From NCBI GenBank assembly GCA_020080175.1, contig JAGHQL010000006.1, forward strand, positions 1 to 64,000: a stretch of DNA of 64,000 nt. Reading direction: 5' to 3'. Positions 1 through 11,093 of this stretch are shown piece by piece. Numbering within the stretch: the first letter of the stretch is position 1; each line of letters starts with the position of its first letter. The DNA comes from Glutinoglossum americanum. Taxonomy: Eukaryota; Ascomycota; Geoglossomycetes; Geoglossales; Geoglossaceae. The notes beneath the pieces are model-generated. The model saw nothing but the letters and a program-made list of their open reading frames with translations, did no database searches and was not told where the DNA came from. The position numbers and the translations under genes were made by a program.

Positions 1-562
1 CAGCGGCCCCGCGGCCTGGGCCTGGATCCGGATGGGTTCGGGGAGAGCGACGGCGAGGACGACGTGCCTACTTCCGCGAAGCAGGCGGCGTGGTTGGGGA
101 GGAAGTTGTCGCGGGGGGGGAGGCAGGGGGGTGGGGGAAGGTGACGTTTTTGGTCTTCCTCTTTCTTCTTCCTCCTCCTCGGTTTTACGGACGGGTTTTT
201 GTTTTCTCTTTTTCTTTTCTCTTTTTTCGAGTGGCGAGGAAGAGAAAGAACCTAAAAAGGAAAAGAAAAAGTGAAGCCCCACCGGTTCGCTTTACCTAGC
301 TTCTTTTTTTTTTTTTTTTTTTCTGTTCCAAAAAACTCGGCATATTTATATATCCAAGCATGGGAACAAAGTTTGTGGGTTACGTACATACATGCATACT
401 ACATGATGGCGGGGGGGGGGGGGGGGGTTTATCAAAGTGTGGCAAATCAACAAAGACCATACATGTCTTTTCCTACTACGTGGTAGAGATTACGAAAAGA
501 AAAAAAAAAAAAAACCAACCAACCAAACCCCAAAATTGAAACCCAAGAAAAAACATCATCGC
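1..562. other. gene-poor left end with homopolymer runs
   Basis: No supported gene. The stretch holds low-complexity DNA: a poly-T run (about 303-322), a 17-base poly-G run (411-427) and a poly-A run (about 491-505). It lies just beyond the stop codon of the minus-strand gene ending at 563, so part of it is probably that gene's 3' untranslated region. Confidence 0.5.
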
Positions 563-1806
563 TCAAACCCTCTCGACGTCCGCCCGCCTAACCACCTCCC
601 CGGTGGTCCCCCTGACCAAAGCCGGAAACACGACAACCTCCCCGCTCAGCTCCCCCCTCGTCCAGTAAAACTCCCATCTCTCCCTCTGCTCGAACAGCAG
701 CAAGCCCAGCTTCGCCGCGCGCCTCAGAATATCCCTCAGGTTCTTGACGCGGTCGGCGTCCCTGTCCGGGATGGCAAAGGGGACGAGCGGGCTATTCAGG
801 AGGGCTAGGACGCGGGAGACGGCGGTCTCGGTGGGCTCGGTGGCCGGGTCGGGGCGCAGGAGGTAGGCCGTTAGGGTGCGCCAGATGTTGTAGGCTTCGG
901 AGAAGGCTGTTTGAGGGAGGGGAAGGAAGGATTGGTTAGTTATGGGGGGTTCATTTTTTTTTTTTTTTTTTTTGGGAGGGGGAGAGGAATTGGCTCACCA
1001 GGGTCTCCCTCCCTGGGCGGTTGCACCTGTCCTAGGAGTGCCACGGCTTCTTTTGGCAGAAACGTGGTCTCCGGGTCGCCATCCGGGGCGATGCAGCTCA
1101 GAGCTACAGCGCTGATATACTGCCTCAACGCCACGCCTCTCGACTCCTGACCCGCAGCAACCGCTCCGCCGGCCCTCTGGACATCCAGATCCGCTGGGAA
1201 CGCGTCGTCAAGATTCTTGACGTCTGCGGGGTCGATTTGGTCGGTGTGGTAGTAGTTGTCGACGTGCTGCTCGATCATCGAGCTGAGGGTTGCGACTTCG
1301 AGGTCGAGTTTGCGGTCTTCGACTGGTTGGGGGAGGTGTTCTTCGAAGGGGAAGGGAGCGGGGGCTGGGTTGGGCTGTTGCATGTATTTGGGATCGCCGG
1401 GAGGCATTTTGGAGGATCGGTGCCTGTGGGAGGAGCGGGTGCGACGTTTTTTGAAATAACGACGAGCAAGGAAGAAGGCAATTACAGCTCCGATGAGAGC
1501 GCCAATGGCAGCAACTCCGATGGCGATTCCAGCAACGGCGTCAGCAGGAACGCGGTGGGTGTCGCAGCCCGTGGAGTTGGATAATGTTGAGCTCGTGAGG
1601 GTCGTCAAAGTTGGTCCATTCATGCCTGGCGGGGGAGTTGTGTTTCCGCCCATGTCTGTTACAGATGTGGAAGGCTCGTTGCTTGATGATGTTGAGGAAG
1701 ATTCAGTTGGCGTTGGTGGGGGAGATACGACTGTCGTTGGTGGGGATCCAACCGACCCTGGTGAGAATTCAACCGGCGTTGATGCATTTAGCGTTGATGA
1801 GGCCAT
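563..1806 (-). CDS. single-pass membrane protein with Ser/Thr-rich ectodomain
   Basis: Two exons are inferred, 999-1806 and 563-906, joined by a GT-AG intron (907-998, donor GTGAGC). The product is about 383 residues. Residues 1-80 are rich in Ser, Thr and Pro, as expected of an O-glycosylated ectodomain, but no cleavable signal peptide is visible. Residues 89-113 (VAGIAIGVAAIGALIGAVIA and following) form one hydrophobic helix, followed by a basic stop-transfer cluster (RRYFKKRRTRSSHRHR). A cytosolic region of about 270 residues ends in a helical part beginning FSEAYNIWRTLTAYLL. The layout is that of fungal wall-stress-sensor-like or Mid2-like proteins, but no sensor domain is recognised. If the intron were retained the frame would stay open into a Lys-rich tail, so the splice call rests on the good helical C-terminus it restores. 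Confidence 0.75.
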
Positions 1807-2593
1807 GGCTGAAGTCCCCTATCCAGTAGTTGAGCTGAGCATAATCGTTTCTAAGGTTTCAAGCTAAAAGACGAGTTCACTGTCGCCGCTCTGGGGTAAA
1901 GGGCATATATGTACAAGGGTCCTGGGGTTAGTGGTCGGAGAGTCCAGCTTTAAACCCGGCTGTGGCTGTCCGAACGCTAACTCCAAGACCCTTGTATATG
2001 GTAAAGAGTTTTCCGCAGCCGCCCCTCCAGAGGAGTGCAGGCTCTAGGAGTGCAGGCTCAGGCAGAGCCCTCATTACCATGAACAAGGCTGCTTCCATAT
2101 ATCTTTAGACCGGGGCCGTCAACATTGTCGAGAGGGAAATGACAGGCATGAGGGCAAATGTAGGAGCCCAGACATGGACCCTACGCATAAGTTCCCGCTC
2201 CCCACCGAATAGAAAGCAATAACGAGAGTTGGGATGAATGCGGGACAAGGATGCCAAGAGAACCTCGTCAGGCGAGCCAAACAGAACCCAAGGAAAGCTT
2301 TCCCCGCCGGACTGGAACGAAAAAGCAACTTTGAAAACGACTCGAGTTAGGCATTCTGGAGCGGGCTGGACGAATGGGGGCAAATGGTTATTTAGCCAAG
2401 CCTCCGGATCGGGCCCACAAGGTGGCGAAGTTGACACAAGCCAGGCTGAGGTTCCCATGGAAGGCAAAGGCATAGGCGGGGGTCCTCTGCTTAAGAATCC
2501 AAAGTTCATCGAGGCTGAACCTTTCAGTCTGTAACCACTACTACGGAGTTAGTATCTACGGGCATCTGCGACGAGACGCAGGTCCTCATCAAG
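1807..2593. other. divergent intergenic region
   Basis: This is the shared upstream region of the membrane-protein gene (minus) and the Hsp70-like gene (plus). It holds the inverted repeat at 1905-2000 and a short direct repeat of AGGAGTGCAGGCTC (2031-2060, two units about 15 bases apart). Small open frames on both strands have no recognisable product. Confidence 0.5.
1905..2000. repeat. imperfect inverted repeat, about 32 bp arms
   Basis: The left arm (about 1907-1939) contains TACAAGGGTC and GGTTAG. The right arm (about 1969-2000) is its imperfect reverse complement, separated by about 29 bases. The arms differ at several positions. It lies 100-200 bases upstream of the start of the minus-strand membrane-protein gene. 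It could be a relic of a small inverted-repeat element or a hairpin in that gene's promoter or leader. Confidence 0.55.
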
Positions 2594-5194
2594 ATGGCGG
2601 GGAAATTGGTAATTGGTGTTGACCTCGGAATGACGTTTACAGGTGAAGCTTCCTCTACATGGTGCACTTCCTCTGCGCTCCTGCGCAATTGGTCCGCAAG
2701 GAGGGGAGGGAGAGGGAGGGGAACGCATTCTAATGTCCCTAAGACCAACATCGTTGACGTTCATCACATCATATAGGCGTCGCCTACTCCACCCAAAACA
2801 TGGTCCGACCCAACGTGATCCAGTCCTGGCCTGGAAAGTCCGGTCAAGTCGAAAACAAAGTCCCTACCATCGTAACTTACACCGACAACAGCGTCTCATC
2901 CTGGGGTTTCCTCTGTCAATCCGACGACGACTACCTCCCCAACAAACAAACACGGCAATGGTTCAAGCTCTTCCTGGACCCTCGGGTTCTCAGGGACTTC
3001 AGCAACCAGCCCGACGTACCCCGTATCGCCGCCGAAGACGTCAAAAGATGGTACCTCGACTTCCTGCAGAAACTGTACCAGCATATCGAGACCACGATGC
3101 TGAGTAAGGTGCGCAGGGCGGTGTGGATGGGCGAGGTGGAGTTCATCTTTAGCGTGCCGACGACATGGACGAGGCAGGGGATGATTGAGGATTATAAGGA
3201 TATCATCAGGCGAGCGGGGTTTGGCGAGGGAGGAAATAGCCACACCGTTGATATCGGGTTGACAGAGGCGGAGGCGGCGGCAGTTTCCACAGCGAAGGGA
3301 AGCGTGAATGCATTTGCAGTGAGTTGCTATCCTCTCTGCTTGGGCGCTGGAGGAGGTTATCGGAGATGTCTTCTAACTCGAGCCCGTTTGCTATAGAGAG
3401 GAGATACGCTACTGATATGCGATGCCGGCGGAGGTACTACGGTATGTTTAATCAAACAGACCCAATCCTTTTCAGTACACTCTCTTAGAGCCGAGTACTT
3501 ATAGCCATAACTCTATAGGATATTGCGGTCCTCGAAGTCACCTCTAACGAACCCCACGAACTTAAACAACTCGACATCGTTAATGGCAAGGCCCCCTCCC
3601 TTTCCTTCCCTGAGTCAACCCGGACCTCTCCTTCCTAACGATCCTTAACAGGCGTCGATGTCGGCTCCACTAAGATTGACGAAGAGTTCGAAGGATCCGT
3701 CGCACAACGGCTCGGGGCGCTTAGCGGCCATGTCTCCTTTGACAGTGACGCTGCAAGCAAGATGACGCGCGGGCAGTTTCAAGCGTTCAAGTGCGCGTTT
3801 GGACCGGAAGGAGATTTTCCGACATACTCGATTAGGGTACCCGGCATCACGCCTTATGATTATACGAACGAATCGTTGAGGGTTGTGAGGGGTAAGATGT
3901 ATTTTGCAAGGTTTGTACATCTAAGATTCCCTATGTTTTGCTCCTCGGGAGAGGAATTGACGGGAGAAAACAGGACGGAGTTGCAGAATATTTTCGACAC
4001 CCAGGTCAGGAGGATCTTCAGACTTATCGATAAGCAGCTTCAGCAAATGGCGACCAAGATGCCTGAGAAGCAAATTGTAAGTTGGGTTGTCGGTTTGATA
4101 TCCGTGCCCCGGAAGATGGAGACCGAAAAAGTAGGAAGGCTGACATCATTGGAATAATAGTCTTTCCTCGTCCTCTCCGGCGGCCTAGGCAGCTCGTCCT
4201 ACGTCCAACAATGCCTCCGGACACGCTACATAACCAGCCACTCACCCCCCTCTAACGCGCAGAGGATGGAAATACTCCTCTCTGATGAACCGTCCGTTCT
4301 TCCCTCACCATCCCTCAATATTGAGAAAAGATTCCTCAGCAGTCTCCCGCGCTAACAATCATCTTACAGCCAACTCGCCGTCGCCAGAGGCCTTGTAATG
4401 GATCGTATCCAAAAGCTCACTCTCGGTCAATCAATTATGGAAACGCGTTGCTGCCGCGCAAGCTACGGTATGGTCTGCATGGAGCTCTACAACAGCACGA
4501 AGCACATCGGAATGGAGACGTGGACGGATCCACTGGACCAAAAGATGTATGTCAAGGAACAGATTGATTGGTTTGTGAAGAAGGTACGCGTCCCCTGTTC
4601 TTTTATCTACTTTAGGAAAAGAGGATGGGTATAGGCAAGATGGACGGGAAGATAACAACACCGTCGCTAATTATACGATTCACAGGGCCAACCGGTTCAC
4701 ACCGACCACCTCATCGAACACCAATTTACCCGCAAAATAGAAAGCGGCCGCCCACGTGAAACCTGGAAAACCCGCCTCGTATCCTGCAACGCCGACTCAG
4801 CTTTCCTCCCCACCACCTTCCACCCAAGTTCGTTTCCCCTCCCCCCTACCCCCCCCAAAAAAAAAAAATCATCCGCCCTAACCCCCTAACTTTTCCAACC
4901 ATAGATCGCTCAACCGGCGCCACTCTCCTCTGCGTCCTCGAATCCGATCTAACCCACCTTCCCCTAACCTGCTTCAAGAAGAAGAACCGGCACTGGTACA
5001 ACCGCGGCAAGGTCTACCACCGCGCAAATTATTCCGTTAGGGTCGTGATCGGGTCGGCTGACATACGGTTTGAGTTGTGGATGGACAGGGTTAAGTACTC
5101 GAAGGATAGGCCGATTAAGGTGGAGTGGGGACCAGCGGAGAAGGGGGAGGTGGAAGTGGGAGGGAATGAGGGGGTGAGGTGGGAAAGCTACTAG
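2594..5194 (+). CDS. Hsp70-family ATPase, HSPA12-like
   Basis: Ten exons are inferred: 2594-2642, 2777-3318, 3397-3441, 3529-3585, 3652-3910, 3974-4076, 4161-4291, 4370-4583, 4686-4827 and 4905-5194. The actin-like ATPase fold shows its three nucleotide motifs in order: phosphate-1 GVDLGMTFTGVAYS at the N-terminus, phosphate-2 DAGGGTTDIAVLEV across exons 3-4, and the adenosine motif LSGGLGSSSYV in exon 7, followed by DEPQLAVARGL. Spacing and motif variants match the HSPA12-like branch found in filamentous fungi, not the classical DnaK/Ssa chaperones. No C-terminal EEVD or organelle signal is seen, so a cytosolic protein is inferred. The usual first Thr of the phosphate-1 motif is Met. The intron at 3586-3651 appears to be GC-AG. 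The intron at 3911-3973 is 63 nt and in frame, so retention would not break the product. The substrate is unknown. Confidence 0.88.
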
Positions 5195-6436
5195 GGTTTG
5201 GTTTACCGTTTCTTATTTTTTTTTTTTCCTAAGGGGGATCTTTTGCAGGCCTACCAATCAGGCTCTTAGCGTATTTTCCCACACTTTGGTTCTCACATCA
5301 TTACGGCGCGCGGGTTACTTTTATATCATCACATATACAACATATCCAATTCCAGATCGAAAGCAGAAACAACCTCTCTTGAAGTGGAGCGTGAATGAAA
5401 CAACCCCCCACCCCCCCCTTCCCTCCCAACCCAAACGGTCCCACCAGATGACGTCGGTGATGGTAATCCGGCCATATAGCAATAATCGAGAACTGGCCGT
5501 AATCCCCCCCCCCTCCCCACGGTACTGGCACATGATAAAGTCAAAAAAAATAAAAAAAAAAGCACACATTAGCCCCTATAGCCGCTCGCTCATGATGCTC
5601 CAACGATGACATGTGGTTCGCAACCCGGGGGCGGGAGGGGGGTTTTCCCGCGTGGTTGTAACCATGTATACCTCCGTGGTGCGGTACCACCGCCGGCGAC
5701 GGCGATACGTTTACGCTTCGACCCGATCCCGTCGGGTGCTGCCCCCCCCGTTGTACGTGCAAACGCGCGTGTGCGGTACGAACGAGATGCCCTCCGGGAT
5801 GCAGCGCCGGCGTCCCACGGGGATAAAAGAGCCGGGGAGCCAGACCAAGCTCACCCACAAGCCCCAAGCCGGATTTCCCCCCCCCTCCTTCCTCCCCCCG
5901 GTGATGGATCGTGAAAAGTAGGCAAAAGAGGTTTCGTTTTTGTTATTTTAGAGAGAATTAAAGGATATGTTTTTAATATGCACAGCTCCAATCCCTCCAC
6001 ATCCACACACCACCGCTAAACTAAGCATCATCTCCCCACCTCCCCCCTTCCCCCCCATTCGCGCACAATAACGAGTGGATATCAAATTAATAAATAAACA
6101 AAAGACCAAGATTCAAATTCAAATTCGAATTCTCCCTCCACCAGACCCCGCCACTCTAAGACAGCAAAAAAAAAAAAAAACACATCAACGTTGATAATGG
6201 CAAGGACATTAATGAATGTGGGGTAGGGAGAGCTGACTGACCGCTGATGGTAAGGTTAAGACAGATTTGACATGTTTAGCATAAAAGACGCCGGCTTTGC
6301 AACCCACATGATAGAGATATGATAAAACACGCAGGAAAAAAAATCACTGAAAAGTAACTCATTCGCTCAAAAGATTACCACATTAACTCCGCCTTCCGGT
6401 AAACACAAATGAAAAGGAAAAGCCGAATGCACCACA
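5195..6436. other. intergenic region between convergent genes
   Basis: No gene is supported. It contains C-rich and A-rich runs (about 5400-5430, 4855-like tracts near 5545-5562, 6167-6181) and a short ATTCAAATTC repeat at 6110-6131. It carries the 3' ends of the Hsp70-like gene and of the minus-strand gene ending at 6437. Confidence 0.5.
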
Positions 6437-8128
6437 TCAACGCGGTGGTGGTATGCCGTAAAACTTCTTCATTGCACCTGTCTCCGCCCCAGACCCGCTC
6501 CCACTCCTGCCGCTCCTCGCGCTAGGTGCAGGTGACGGTGCAGGCGGAGGGCTCTGCTGCGGACTCGGCCTCCTCACCACGAACCCCTGTCCCGGTGGAG
6601 GCACCGGTGGCGGGTTCTGGAATGGACTCACTCCTCTGCTGGCTGCTCCGGGGGCAAACTGGGGCATAGGCGGTGTAGTTTGTATGCTATCCGCATCCCC
6701 TCCCTCTGGCTCTTCCTCCGCAGGGGACATTCTACCGCCCGCAGGGGTAGGCGTGGAATAACGTCTTACGCGACTCGGGCCCTTGATTGGACTACCTCCA
6801 ACAACAGCGGCGGCCGCTACAGAAGTAGATATAGGGTTAGAGTGACGCAAGTTTGATTTCTGGGGGATGGCTGGGCTACCAGGTTGATGGTGTAGATGTG
6901 TCTGGTGTATAGCGTCTGGGTGGTTGGTTGGCACGGCGTAGTAACCCGAAGGCGGAGTGCGAGTGGATTGGATGCTGTACGGGCGTCCGGATTGCCGAGA
7001 TGGGGTTTGCGTGAGAGGTGGGGTACAGGTGCTGCCGGTGCCGAAGGTTTTGTCGTTTTCATTTTCTTCGGCTGCGGCTGCAGCGGTCTCCTTCGTAACG
7101 CGCTTGTGAGAGATGACGAAGAAAAGGATGCCGCCTGCTAGCGCGGTAAAGACTGCGAGCGCGGCGATGACTATTCCAGCGACAGCGCCGCGGGATAGTT
7201 TTGAATCTGGAGAGCTAGTGGATATAGGGGAGTCGGTTGCAGCACCAGCAGCATTAGTGCCGGTGGAGGTTTGGGAAGAGGTTGAGGAGCTGGATTTGGT
7301 AGTTGTGGACGTGTCAGATGTTGTGCTAGATGTCGATGTGCTGTCGGGGATACAGCCACTCGAAAAGACGTTCCTGCAGGGTATGGCCATGTTAATAATC
7401 CCCCATAGAACATTGAATGAGCGAAGAGGTGGGAGATATTCTGGGTAACTCACGTAACTGCAGCAATGTTTGCAGATCCTCCTGTAGCAGCGCAGTTATA
7501 ACCAGTCATCGCACCATTCATTAAGAAAGTCTGGCATTCCGACGCCGTAATCGGACTATAAAAGTTACATTAGCACAATCCCATCGCACCCCCGACGCCG
7601 TCTTTGCTCCCTTCGCTATTAGGAGTAGGATGCATCACTCACCACTTCAAGATCTTGGGATCCGCGATACAAGCCGAGCCGCAGCCTCCAGCGAAATACG
7701 GTACGCAGGTCGTGAAGAGATCTGTGCAGAGATTGACGTTCGCCTGGGAGCAGCAGCCGAAATTGTTGGCACTGCTTAAACATTGTTGGCCAATACCGCA
7801 GGTGAGCGAGAGTGCTATATTGTAGTTCTCGTCAGTCGTCTATGCCCCGTTTGGATGATAGGTGAGGCGGTTGCGATTAAAACTCACCAACAGAGCTCGA
7901 TAAGTATCCACAGACTGAATTGGGGATGGAAGAGCAGCCTCTCCTGCGGAGCCAACTATCGGCAGGTCGTCCACCGGGAACACTTGTGGGTATGGGCGAG
8001 ATGCCATCGATGGACATGAATCCCATAGGGGTAGCATGAGGTTCTAGCCATGACACTGCGACAGCGCTCCCTTGCAAGACGGCGATGACTGCCAACGAGG
8101 CGGCTATTGTCGATGATCTCCGAGCCAT
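6437..8128 (-). CDS. secreted Cys-rich / Ser-Thr-rich single-pass membrane protein
   Basis: Four exons are inferred: 7888-8128, 7643-7814, 7454-7555 and 6437-7373, giving about 483 residues. The N-terminus MARRSSTIAASLAVIAVLQG is a signal peptide; an in-frame ATG nine bases upstream (8137) is an alternative start. The ectodomain is rich in Cys (for example CGIGQQCLSS, FGCCSQANVNLCTDL, CGSACIADP). It is followed by a Ser/Thr stretch, one transmembrane helix (GAVAGIVIAALAVFTALAGG and on) and a Pro/Ser-rich cytosolic tail of about 200 residues ending IPPPR. This is the general plan of fungal wall-integrity sensors or adhesin-like surface proteins, but the Cys-rich region is not a recognisable WSC or CFEM domain. 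Function is therefore only inferred as surface-exposed. All introns keep phase and have good donors (GTGAGT, GTGAGC). Confidence 0.8.
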
Positions 8129-8803
8129 CGTGGGCATCAAAAGGTGATGAAGATGGATGACGAAAACGCTGGCAGTCGACAGTAGATGTTCGGTCCTCTT
8201 CTTTCCCGAGATCCCCAAAGACAGAATTAAAAATAGGAAGGAAGATGGATGGACGAGGGTAAGGGTTTCTACCCCTAGGTCAAATCAAGTCAAGTCAATA
8301 GATATGGCGGCAATTGTGGTGGGAAATTTGGCTTGAGCGATAGATAGCATCCCAAACCGAACGCGGGAGCAAAGGAAAGAAGAGAAGCAAGAACAGTCGG
8401 TCGAGCCCGCCACAGGTCAAATGGGAGGCAGCCAGCAGCCCCTTCACACAGCCCCACCAGTATTAACCGCATAGTAATAATAATATCCAGCTTAGTGGCA
8501 GGCCGGCTGCAAAAAACACGGGATGCTCAGCCCAACGCTGTTATTTTCCTTTCTTGCGAGAAATAAGCCCAGGAGAGTGGGCCCTTTTAATTGGGGGGGG
8601 ACCGGGATTTCCGCGCTCGGCTCGGAGAACTAAGACATGGGCGAATGGGAGAATGGGCGCAGACGGGGAAAAGGCCGGGTTGGAAGCTTGCGGATTCTGC
8701 GAGCGATCGCTGATCGCCAGGCTGGCGATGCCATGTCAATGGATACGTTCGTGCGAGTGCAGCAGGAAACAAGAGGATCACCCTCGCATTCGTCCCATCA
8801 ACC

Positions 8804-8836
8804 GCACAACCGCACAACTGCACAACTGCACAATCC
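8804..8836. repeat. octamer tandem repeat
   Basis: There are four units of ACYGCACA in tandem (two with CCG, then two with CTG), suggesting one substitution followed by duplication. Confidence 0.7.
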
Positions 8837-9790
8837 TGAGCTCCTCCGTAGCCCTTCATCGATCTCCTCGATCCCCTGTCAGATTTATACGAAGCTTCCC
8901 GCCCAATACCGTCACTCAGCCGCGCCAAGCCCTCTAACCACGGCACTGCCCGGGTTCAAACCTTCTAATTTCAGCAATTTCCATACTGCAGAGCATCGGA
9001 TCCCCACAACCAACCCCGAAAAGAGGAACAAAAGCTTGGTGTTCGCGACGCACGCAGTGGGCCATACGTACAACTTACGTAGTTTTAAGTAGAAGTCGCC
9101 GCGTGCATTCGAGAGTTCGATTTTGCAGCTTCGAGAGGGAGAGACGCTCGCACGGACCACATGAGTTTTTAAGCTTAAAAGTAGAAATTCCACTTGGTTC
9201 ACGCCCGAGCAGAAATGGGCGAATAAAATAGGCGAATAAAAATGGCGCGCTTTAGGGAGCGAACCAAACAAAAACAGCCAAATCTCCAAATCTCCACACA
9301 ATAAGCCCATCTCTCTACCCGCCCATCGACAAAACCATCACTGACTTTCCGCTTCGGGGATTATTTCCCGCCGTTTCTCCCTGGGATAGTGCTCAGTCCT
9401 GCGCTTCTTGCCTTGGTATTTCGCGACAACAAGTTTTTTTCTTCCCAGGAAGAAGGAGAAATCATACTGCATATAACTTTACCTTAGAACAAACTCAAAA
9501 TCCAATCGGCTTCAATCGTTCCCCCAACTTTCTCGGGTATATTTCTTGCACGGTAATTACCGGCGGATTTTTCTCCTCAAAATCAAAAGAAGCGAAAGAT
9601 TATTCATTGTTTGTTGCAGGTAAATTATGTGGCTTTACTCTGGGCCGGAACCACCTCCGTATTAGGATAGCCTGCCCTGCAACTGCGTTCCAATTGCATG
9701 TCCTCTTTTGTCGTTTCCCGCCTCCACCTCGTATGCAAGTGGAAAGGGACGGGAAAAGCACGTTTCGCGACGCCCATTAAGGAGATAGAG

Positions 9791-9905
9791 TTGTAGATCG
9801 ATGCCACACGACCAAACATGGCACCCCTTCCTCAATAAGCCGGGGAGAAAACAACAAAACCGGTTGCAGATCGATCCCGCACGGCCGAATACGGCACCCC
9901 TTTAT
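9791..9905. repeat. diverged direct repeat, spacing 73 bp
   Basis: TTGTAGATCGATGCCACACG (9791) recurs as TTGCAGATCGATCCCGCACG (9864). Similarity continues through GGCACCCCTT in both units. Most differences are transitions. No coding capacity is recognised. Confidence 0.6.
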
Positions 9906-11093
9906 CTTTACGCGGACGGAGATAAAAAATTTCCTATCGTGGAGCCGTTAAGAAATAGAGTTGTATGGGTAAACAAGCCTCAGTATCAGTGCCTTATCTT
10001 AGGTATTGTCTTCCAGGCTGATCCGAAGGAGGAAAGGAACGGGGAGTTAACTGTAAAAACATAGAGGAACATAGGGTGCTGGATCCGAGTTAGCCTTTAT
10101 TTTAAATTCTAGGGCTGTCCCTAATGCTCTCACGAATAGAAAATCAAGTAGAATTTGTACTACGTAGTGCTACACTGGCCATTGTCTCTTCTCCCCCATC
10201 CACATACATCACTCTCAAGCGCCCGACAACATTGAATCGCCATTGGGCGACGCTTCTGTTAGCTACACAAATCAGTGCCTGCAGGATCTCATGCATCTTT
10301 AATAGTTAATACCAGTCGCGAGGCCTACAGACAACCAGACCGAGATATTCCGAGATGTCGGATCATTTGTTGCATTGCGGAATAATGGCACAGGGGCGGG
10401 GAGACCCAGAAGCTTTGCGCTAACGGCAGCGACAGCATATTTAGATATTTCACTCTAAGAAGCACTCTGGCTCTAAGAGCCTATATACAACCAAAGGGCC
10501 GCGTATCCTATCTCGATTACTAGCTCTTAGCATCCGAACGGACGAACCGCAGAGCATCGTCATTACATTAGTGAATCTAGAGTGGCCATATCACCGGTAA
10601 CAGATCAACGCGAGGTGCAAGGGCGTCAGGGCGAGTTATGGTACTGTACCGTTGAAAAGAGGGGCCGTTCGCTGCGAGCTCGAGAACAGCGGAGGCCAAG
10701 CGCAGCTAAGTGACAGTAAAGCAATCATCGACAATTCATCTAGGATTTGTTGACCACCGCACCAGATCCGGCACGAAGTAGAATAGGTAAAATCTTCATC
10801 GACTCGCTGGTTGCTCAAGCGCGCTGAGAATCCCGCAAAGTCGATTGGCTGTGCGAGCACTTGGAAACGAGCGCAGACAGGACCTGCCAATGAAGTCGAA
10901 GCTGGCAAGTTCCAGTGCTGCCTATGCATGAGCAGTCCTCAACCACTCAAGAGCCGTTATCTCTTGGCGAGATCTCGACCACCCTTGTTCAGGCAGCAGT
11001 ACCACAGAGCTCAGCCCACTACCACACTAGACGACGCATCACCATGATGCTGTCCGAACCCCTTCGCAATTGCTATGCTAACGCAGGTTCCCA

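Larger units (their letters stand above)
8138..11093. other. 2.9-kb gene-poor region
   Basis: No gene with a recognisable product or convincing introns is seen. It contains an octamer tandem repeat (about 8804-8836) and a diverged 73-bp-spaced repeat (9791-9905). The right part (10,800-11,090) is the upstream region of the SNARE-like/BTB gene. Confidence 0.5.

Noticed and set aside
1493-1867. 124-codon plus-strand frame
   Set aside because: Antisense to the Ser/Thr-rich exon of the membrane-protein gene; composition mirrors it.
2105-2509. 134-codon minus-strand frame upstream of the Hsp70-like gene
   Set aside because: No domain, no splice context, overlaps an equally poor plus-strand frame.
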